This document shows, piece after piece, positions 33,507 through 36,821 of a stretch of DNA of 36,821 nucleotides. The first letter of the stretch is position 1; each line of letters begins with the position of its first letter. The stretch lies in assembly GCF_000735435.1 (NCBI RefSeq), contig NZ_JMPP01000040.1, positions 1 to 36,821 on the forward strand, in the 5' to 3' direction. The notes under the pieces were generated by a model. That model ran no database searches, was not told the DNA's origin, and worked only from the letters and a program-made list of their open reading frames with translations. The stretch is from Klebsiella planticola ATCC 33531. GTDB taxonomy: Bacteria > Pseudomonadota > Gammaproteobacteria > Enterobacterales > Enterobacteriaceae. A program made the translations under genes and the position numbers.

Positions 33507-34205
33507 ATGTTACAGGTTAATCAGTTACATCAATATTATGGCGGCAGCCATATTCTGCGTGGGGTTGATTTTGAGGCCCGGCAAGGCGAGGTCACCTGTC
33601 TGCTGGGACGCAATGGCGTGGGTAAAACCACCTTACTGAAGTGCCTGATGGGGCTGATTCCGGCACGCAGCGGCGAAGTCATCTGGCAGGAGAAAACGAT
33701 TACCCAGCGTAAACCGCACCAGCGGGTACAGGCCGGTATCGCCTATGTGCCGCAGGGGCGTGAAATCTTTCCTCGCCTGACGGTGGAAGAGAATCTGCTG
33801 ATGGGGCTGTCGCGGTTTCCGGCCAGGGAGGCCGGGCAGGTACCGGAAGAAATTTATCAGCTGTTTCCGGTGCTGAAAACCATGAAACAGCGGCGCGGCG
33901 GCGATCTCTCCGGCGGTCAACAGCAGCAGCTGGCCATTGGCCGCGCGCTGGCCAGCCGGCCACAATTGCTGATCCTCGATGAACCGACGGAAGGTATTCA
34001 GCCGTCGGTCATCAAAGAGATTGGCGAAGTGATCCGTCAACTGGCGAACCGTGGCGATATGGCCATTCTGCTGGTCGAGCAGTTTTATGACTTTGCCGCG
34101 GCGCTGGCGGATCGCTATCTGGTGATGTCGCGCGGGGCGATTATTCAGCATGGAAAGGGCGCGGATATGGAAGCGGAAGGGGTGCGCGGCATGGTGACGA
34201 TTTAA
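33507..34205 (+). CDS. urtE: Urea ABC transporter ATPase UrtE
   Basis: A 232-residue ABC ATPase (LivF type). Walker A is GRNGVGKTT (residues 34-42), the signature DLSGGQQQQLAIGRAL, and Walker B LLILDEPTEGIQPS. The switch region reads LLVEQF, with Gln in place of the usual His, as in other LivF/UrtE proteins. It starts 9 nt after urtD with a good GGAG. It is the last gene of the operon; no urease gene follows. Confidence 0.95.
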   Translation: MLQVNQLHQYYGGSHILRGVDFEARQGEVTCLLGRNGVGKTTLLKCLMGLIPARSGEVIWQEKTITQRKPHQRVQAGIAYVPQGREIFPRLTVEENLLMGLSRFPAREAGQVPEEIYQLFPVLKTMKQRRGGDLSGGQQQQLAIGRALASRPQLLILDEPTEGIQPSVIKEIGEVIRQLANRGDMAILLVEQFYDFAAALADRYLVMSRGAIIQHGKGADMEAEGVRGMVTI

Positions 34206-34774
34206 AGGGCTGGCATGATTGAGGGCTTTGTCGCATTGAGGCAAGGCCCGTGTGCTTTCGACATACCCATCCTATAATGAACGGCTGTCTGTTCGCCATT
34301 TATTCTGCATTAAGTATAAAACTCAGTATATTTCATTGTTAGTCGTTCAGTTTGCTTATCTGTCTGCTCTCTATAAGATGACTCCGTTGATGATAGGGCG
34401 GTAATTGCGCCGTCCCTTTGATTAATTTCTGCGGCTCGCTCGTTCATTATTATTCATCATTTTAGGAGTTTTCTTTGTTTTAATTATTTGTTATTTATAT
34501 GTGTGGCAGGCATCAATATCCGCCATATATTGTAAGCGATAAATCACTCCTGCGCCTGCCGAAAATGTACTTAAGCTGCGAATTTAACGTCAAAGCCAGC
34601 GCTAAATACCAAATGTTGATTTCTATCGAATGTAATGGTTGTTGAATTGTGTGTTTATTATGAAATCACCCGCTAAAAATAAACGCTAGCCGCTGCAATT
34701 TTGTTGCGAGAAATACCGCCGCATAACGCCTGATTTATAAGTAGTTCGTCTGTCTCTTATACTCATTTTTTGCC

Positions 34775-34803
34775 TATAACGATCGATTAAAACGATCGTT
34801 ATA
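34775..34803. repeat. Perfect 11-bp inverted repeat upstream of flp
   Basis: TATAACGATCG (34775-34785) and CGATCGTTATA (34793-34803) with loop ATTAAAA. It may be an operator or an RNA hairpin; no T-run follows. A related 12-bp palindrome, AATCGATCGATT, lies at 34840-34851. Confidence 0.7.
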
Positions 34804-34864
34804 TGTTAAATGATAGCTTTTGGCTATTAACCGGACTGAAATCGATCGATTATAAATATTAGCT

Positions 34865-34898
34865 GGCGACAGAATTAACAGGCTATTCTTCTGTCGCC
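34865..34898 (+). promoter_or_regulatory. Leader hairpin upstream of flp
   Basis: GGCGACAGAA pairs with TTCTGTCGCC across 14 nt, immediately upstream of a ribosome site and short frame. It may be a 5'-UTR structure. Confidence 0.5.
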
Positions 34899-34910
34899 CG
34901 GAGAATATCA

Positions 34911-34973
34911 ATGAGCGAAAGATTAATTCTTTCTATGAATATATTTTGGGCGACATATAAATTTAAATATTGA
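34911..34973 (+). CDS. Candidate 20-aa leader peptide before flp
   Basis: ATG at 34911 follows a good GGAGA (about 7 nt) and encodes MSERLILSMNIFWATYKFKY before a TGA, 26 nt upstream of flp. It follows a strong hairpin, so the arrangement looks like a leader peptide, but no family is recognised and translation is unproven. Confidence 0.35.
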   Translation: MSERLILSMNIFWATYKFKY

Positions 34974-34999
34974 ATGATGGTTAAATAAGGAAACTGGTA

Positions 35000-35233
35000 A
35001 TGCTAAATCGTGTTTATGACAAGTATCTGGCTGCTTATACCTGTGTTGCTGGATGCATTCATGATTTCAAACGTAATGAAAAAGGCGTCACCGCCGTTGA
35101 GTACGCGATTGTCATCGCTGGCGTGGCCGCCGTTGTTTCAGTGGTATTTGGTACGGGTGGCTCCGTTCAGACAACGCTGACTTCTGTGTTCTCAGCGGTC
35201 ACAACGAAGGTAACTAACCTTGTCAATAACTAA
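35000..35233 (+). CDS. Flp/Fap-type pilin (major Tad pilus subunit)
   Basis: A 77-residue type IVb pilin. The prepilin motif is EKG/VTAVEYAIVIAGVAAVVS: cleavage after Gly29 leaves Val30, with Glu at +5 and Tyr at +6, the pattern required by TadV-type peptidases. The hydrophobic helix runs to about residue 50 and the short C-terminal tail ends VTNLVNN. The 29-residue leader is longer than many Flp leaders. AGGA lies 9 nt before the ATG. It is the first gene of the tad locus, 96 bases before the CpaB-like gene. Confidence 0.92.
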   Translation: MLNRVYDKYLAAYTCVAGCIHDFKRNEKGVTAVEYAIVIAGVAAVVSVVFGTGGSVQTTLTSVFSAVTTKVTNLVNN

Positions 35234-35329
35234 TTATTGGAACATCTAATAATGATACAGGCATCATAGGATGTGATGTCTGTATTCAGAGATGATTTCA
35301 GTATTTCTGGCAGAACAAAGTGGATAACA

Positions 35330-36202
35330 ATGAATATGAAAAGAGGCGGTCTGCTGGTTTATGTGGTGATGATCGTTGTCGGTATTCTGGGGCTGTTTTT
35401 CTATTTTAATCAATCCCGCACGGCTGCTCCTCTGCAGGCCAGTCAGCCAGAAAAAAAACCGCAGCAGACCATCAGCGTGGCGATAGCTACCCGTGATTTG
35501 GATGCCAGAACAATACTCCGGGCCGGGGACTTTCAGATTAAAACCATGACGGTTGAGGTCGGCAGTAGCGACGCTCAGTTTAATCTCATCGGTAAAAGCC
35601 TCGATAACTGGGCGTTAAAAAACACGGTGCCGGCGAATTCATGGATTTTGCCGGGATTACTGGTGGAGCCGGGCAGCGATGAGTATCTGAGTCTGTTTTT
35701 ACAGCCGGGAAATATTCTCTACACCTTCGAGTTAAACAAAGCAGACAACTATTTATTAAATAACGTCAAGGCCGGGCAGGGCGTGGATATTTATCTCTCC
35801 TATCGCCGGATATACCCCAAACATGAAGATACCCTGGAAGTGGGCGCCGACCAGTCCAGGGAAAAAAATCAGCTTTATAACCGTCTGAAACCGCTGATGG
35901 GTAATAAGCGGGTGCTGGCGATTCGCCCGGCAAAAACGGTGGTCAATAACGGCGTCAGCGTGGTGGAAAAGGGGAGTCAGCTGGTGGTGGAGCTGCAGGA
36001 TCGCGAGGTCAAGATGCTGAAAGGGCTGGGCGGTGAACTGGCGAATGTTCTCCTGTTCCCGGCGGCAACCTCCCCGGAGGGGAAATCGACCATTGCGCTC
36101 CCATCGCTGGAGGCGGCGTGGCCGGTCAGCGACGACGTGATTTTTAATCTACCTCCCGTTCCTGCAAAGCTCGCCTCAGAAATTAACGAGCTTCGAGGCT
36201 AA
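35330..36202 (+). CDS. CpaB/RcpC-type Tad pilus assembly protein
   Basis: A 290-residue Tad assembly protein. An N-terminal membrane anchor (GGLLVYVVMIVVGILGLFFYF) precedes a SAF-type domain (ISVAIATRDLDARTILRAGD) and the CpaB core (GQGVDIYLSYR, then LVVELQDREVKMLKGL). CpaB/RcpC helps assemble or gate the secretin channel. The start at 35330 (MNMKRGG) is chosen because it sits just before the anchor; an earlier in-frame start near 35273 would add a hydrophilic tail. Next downstream is the secretin gene, in the usual tad order. Confidence 0.87.
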   Translation: MNMKRGGLLVYVVMIVVGILGLFFYFNQSRTAAPLQASQPEKKPQQTISVAIATRDLDARTILRAGDFQIKTMTVEVGSSDAQFNLIGKSLDNWALKNTVPANSWILPGLLVEPGSDEYLSLFLQPGNILYTFELNKADNYLLNNVKAGQGVDIYLSYRRIYPKHEDTLEVGADQSREKNQLYNRLKPLMGNKRVLAIRPAKTVVNNGVSVVEKGSQLVVELQDREVKMLKGLGGELANVLLFPAATSPEGKSTIALPSLEAAWPVSDDVIFNLPPVPAKLASEINELRG

Positions 36203-36267
36203 ATCGCCGCCTGACGTCAGGTGGCTTATAACACCATGGACCCCCGGATACAGGGATATTTTAAAAC

Positions 36268-36821
36268 ATGACTCAACGATTGTACTGCATTAAAAGGCTG
36301 TTTGTGCTGCTGGTGTTTTGCACGTTTTCCCTGGGGGCCTGGGCGGAGGTGGTCAATCTCAAACCCGGGCAATCGAAAACGCTGCGCTTCGCCAGCGCCG
36401 TTAATACGGTGTTTGTGTCAGACCCGGCCGTAGCCGATTACAAAATCGTCAACGATAAAAATATCGTGTTGTATGCCCGCAAGCTGGGCAGCACCGAACT
36501 GGTGGTCTATGGCGCGCAGGCGAAAATATTGATGAATCTCAGCGTGGATGTTGACCCGTTTCTGAGCGATATCCGCCAGCGCGTGGCGCGTGAATATCCC
36601 GGCAGTACGGTAGAGGTGAAACGCTTCCAGAATGCCGATAAAGCCACGTGGATCCTGAGCGGCACCGTGCCCGATGAAGAGACCCGCGACGGGGTCTATC
36701 AGCTGGTCGGCAGCCTGGTGGGATCCGGAGATGGCGGCGGGAAAAGCACCGGCGGCAACGAGAGCAGTGAAAACGCCCGTTTTGCGGTCGCCAAAGTCTA
36801 TGACAACGTCATTAACCGCTT
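36268..36821 (+). CDS. CpaC/RcpA-type secretin, 5' part (3' end outside window)
   Basis: The first 184 residues of a Tad outer-membrane secretin. A signal peptide runs to about residue 26 (LFVLLVFCTFSLGAWA). The mature N-domain has VVNLKPGQSKTLRFASAVNT, VSDPAVADYKIVNDKNIVLY and RKLGSTELVVYG, the CpaC N-terminal signature, followed by a BON-like TWILSGTVPDEETRDGVY. The frame stays open to the window end, so the secretin domain lies outside. AGGGA precedes the ATG by 12 nt. Confidence 0.87.
   Translation, partial: MTQRLYCIKRLFVLLVFCTFSLGAWAEVVNLKPGQSKTLRFASAVNTVFVSDPAVADYKIVNDKNIVLYARKLGSTELVVYGAQAKILMNLSVDVDPFLSDIRQRVAREYPGSTVEVKRFQNADKATWILSGTVPDEETRDGVYQLVGSLVGSGDGGGKSTGGNESSENARFAVAKVYDNVINR

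Larger units (their letters stand above)
34206..34999. other. 794-bp AT-rich leader region before the tad locus
   Basis: An imperfect hairpin at 34223-34249 (GGGCTTTG/CAAGGCCC) may end the urt transcript. The remainder is markedly AT-rich and holds three further dyads and one candidate small frame, listed separately, and no larger gene. The region is long for a pilin promoter and may contain regulatory RNA structure. Confidence 0.6.

Overview
The window reads as chromosomal DNA of an enterobacterium in the Klebsiella/Raoultella group. The evidence is a Klebsiella-type lacZ divergent from lacI, a class A beta-lactamase beside lacY and a RecF-like ATPase (the neighbourhood of chromosomal blaSHV in K. 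pneumoniae, from recall), REP-like repeats with the Klebsiella-type core, a urt urea transporter operon, and E. coli-like backbone genes (dcp, yagU, mgtS). No tRNA, rRNA, CRISPR array, transposase or prophage gene was seen.

Layout. 1-1.85 kb: the 3' end of dcp, a DinI-like SOS gene with an excellent LexA box, and a small conserved gene. 1.9-4.6 kb: a class A beta-lactamase that falls between TEM and SHV, divergent from a 105-aa unknown and an AAA/RecF-like ATPase. 4.6-10.4 kb: lacY, lacZ and divergent lacI, with three related operator-like sites between lacZ and lacI, an intrinsic terminator plus a repeat-like insert between lacZ and lacY, and no lacA. 10.5-13.3 kb: an MgrR-like sRNA, then envelope genes (Spy/CpxP-like, glycine-zipper, Fur-box TonB-C lipoprotein, YagU).

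13.3-17.1 kb: a TudS(DUF523)-YbgA fusion with an MlrA/BluR-type MerR regulator, a cytochrome b561-like protein and a CigR-like protein. 17.2-23.1 kb: two divergent regulator/target units, MocR with arylamine N-acetyltransferase and LysR with an MFS exporter and a periplasmic hydrolase, each with a strong palindrome in the shared control region. 23.3-25.7 kb: an AT-rich stretch of very small genes, including two lipoproteins, a KOW-like protein, DUF4177 and the 31-aa MgtS behind a well-spaced PhoP promoter.

25.7-28.5 kb: ftrA, a rhodanese and a MetE-like methyltransferase with a MetR box. 28.5-34.2 kb: urtABCDE behind a sigma-54 promoter, with a REP/hairpin cluster between urtA and urtB and no urease genes alongside. 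34.2-36.8 kb: an AT-rich, hairpin-rich leader and the start of a tad pilus locus (flp, cpaB, secretin running off the end).

From recall, E. coli keeps mgtS, mgrR and dcp close together. Here lac/bla lies between dcp and the MgrR-like gene, and about 15 kb of accessory genes lie between the MgrR-like gene and mgtS. Most of the window is therefore accessory gene content accumulated in a conserved backbone interval. Identifications rest on motif reading and remembered family sequences; no database search was run.
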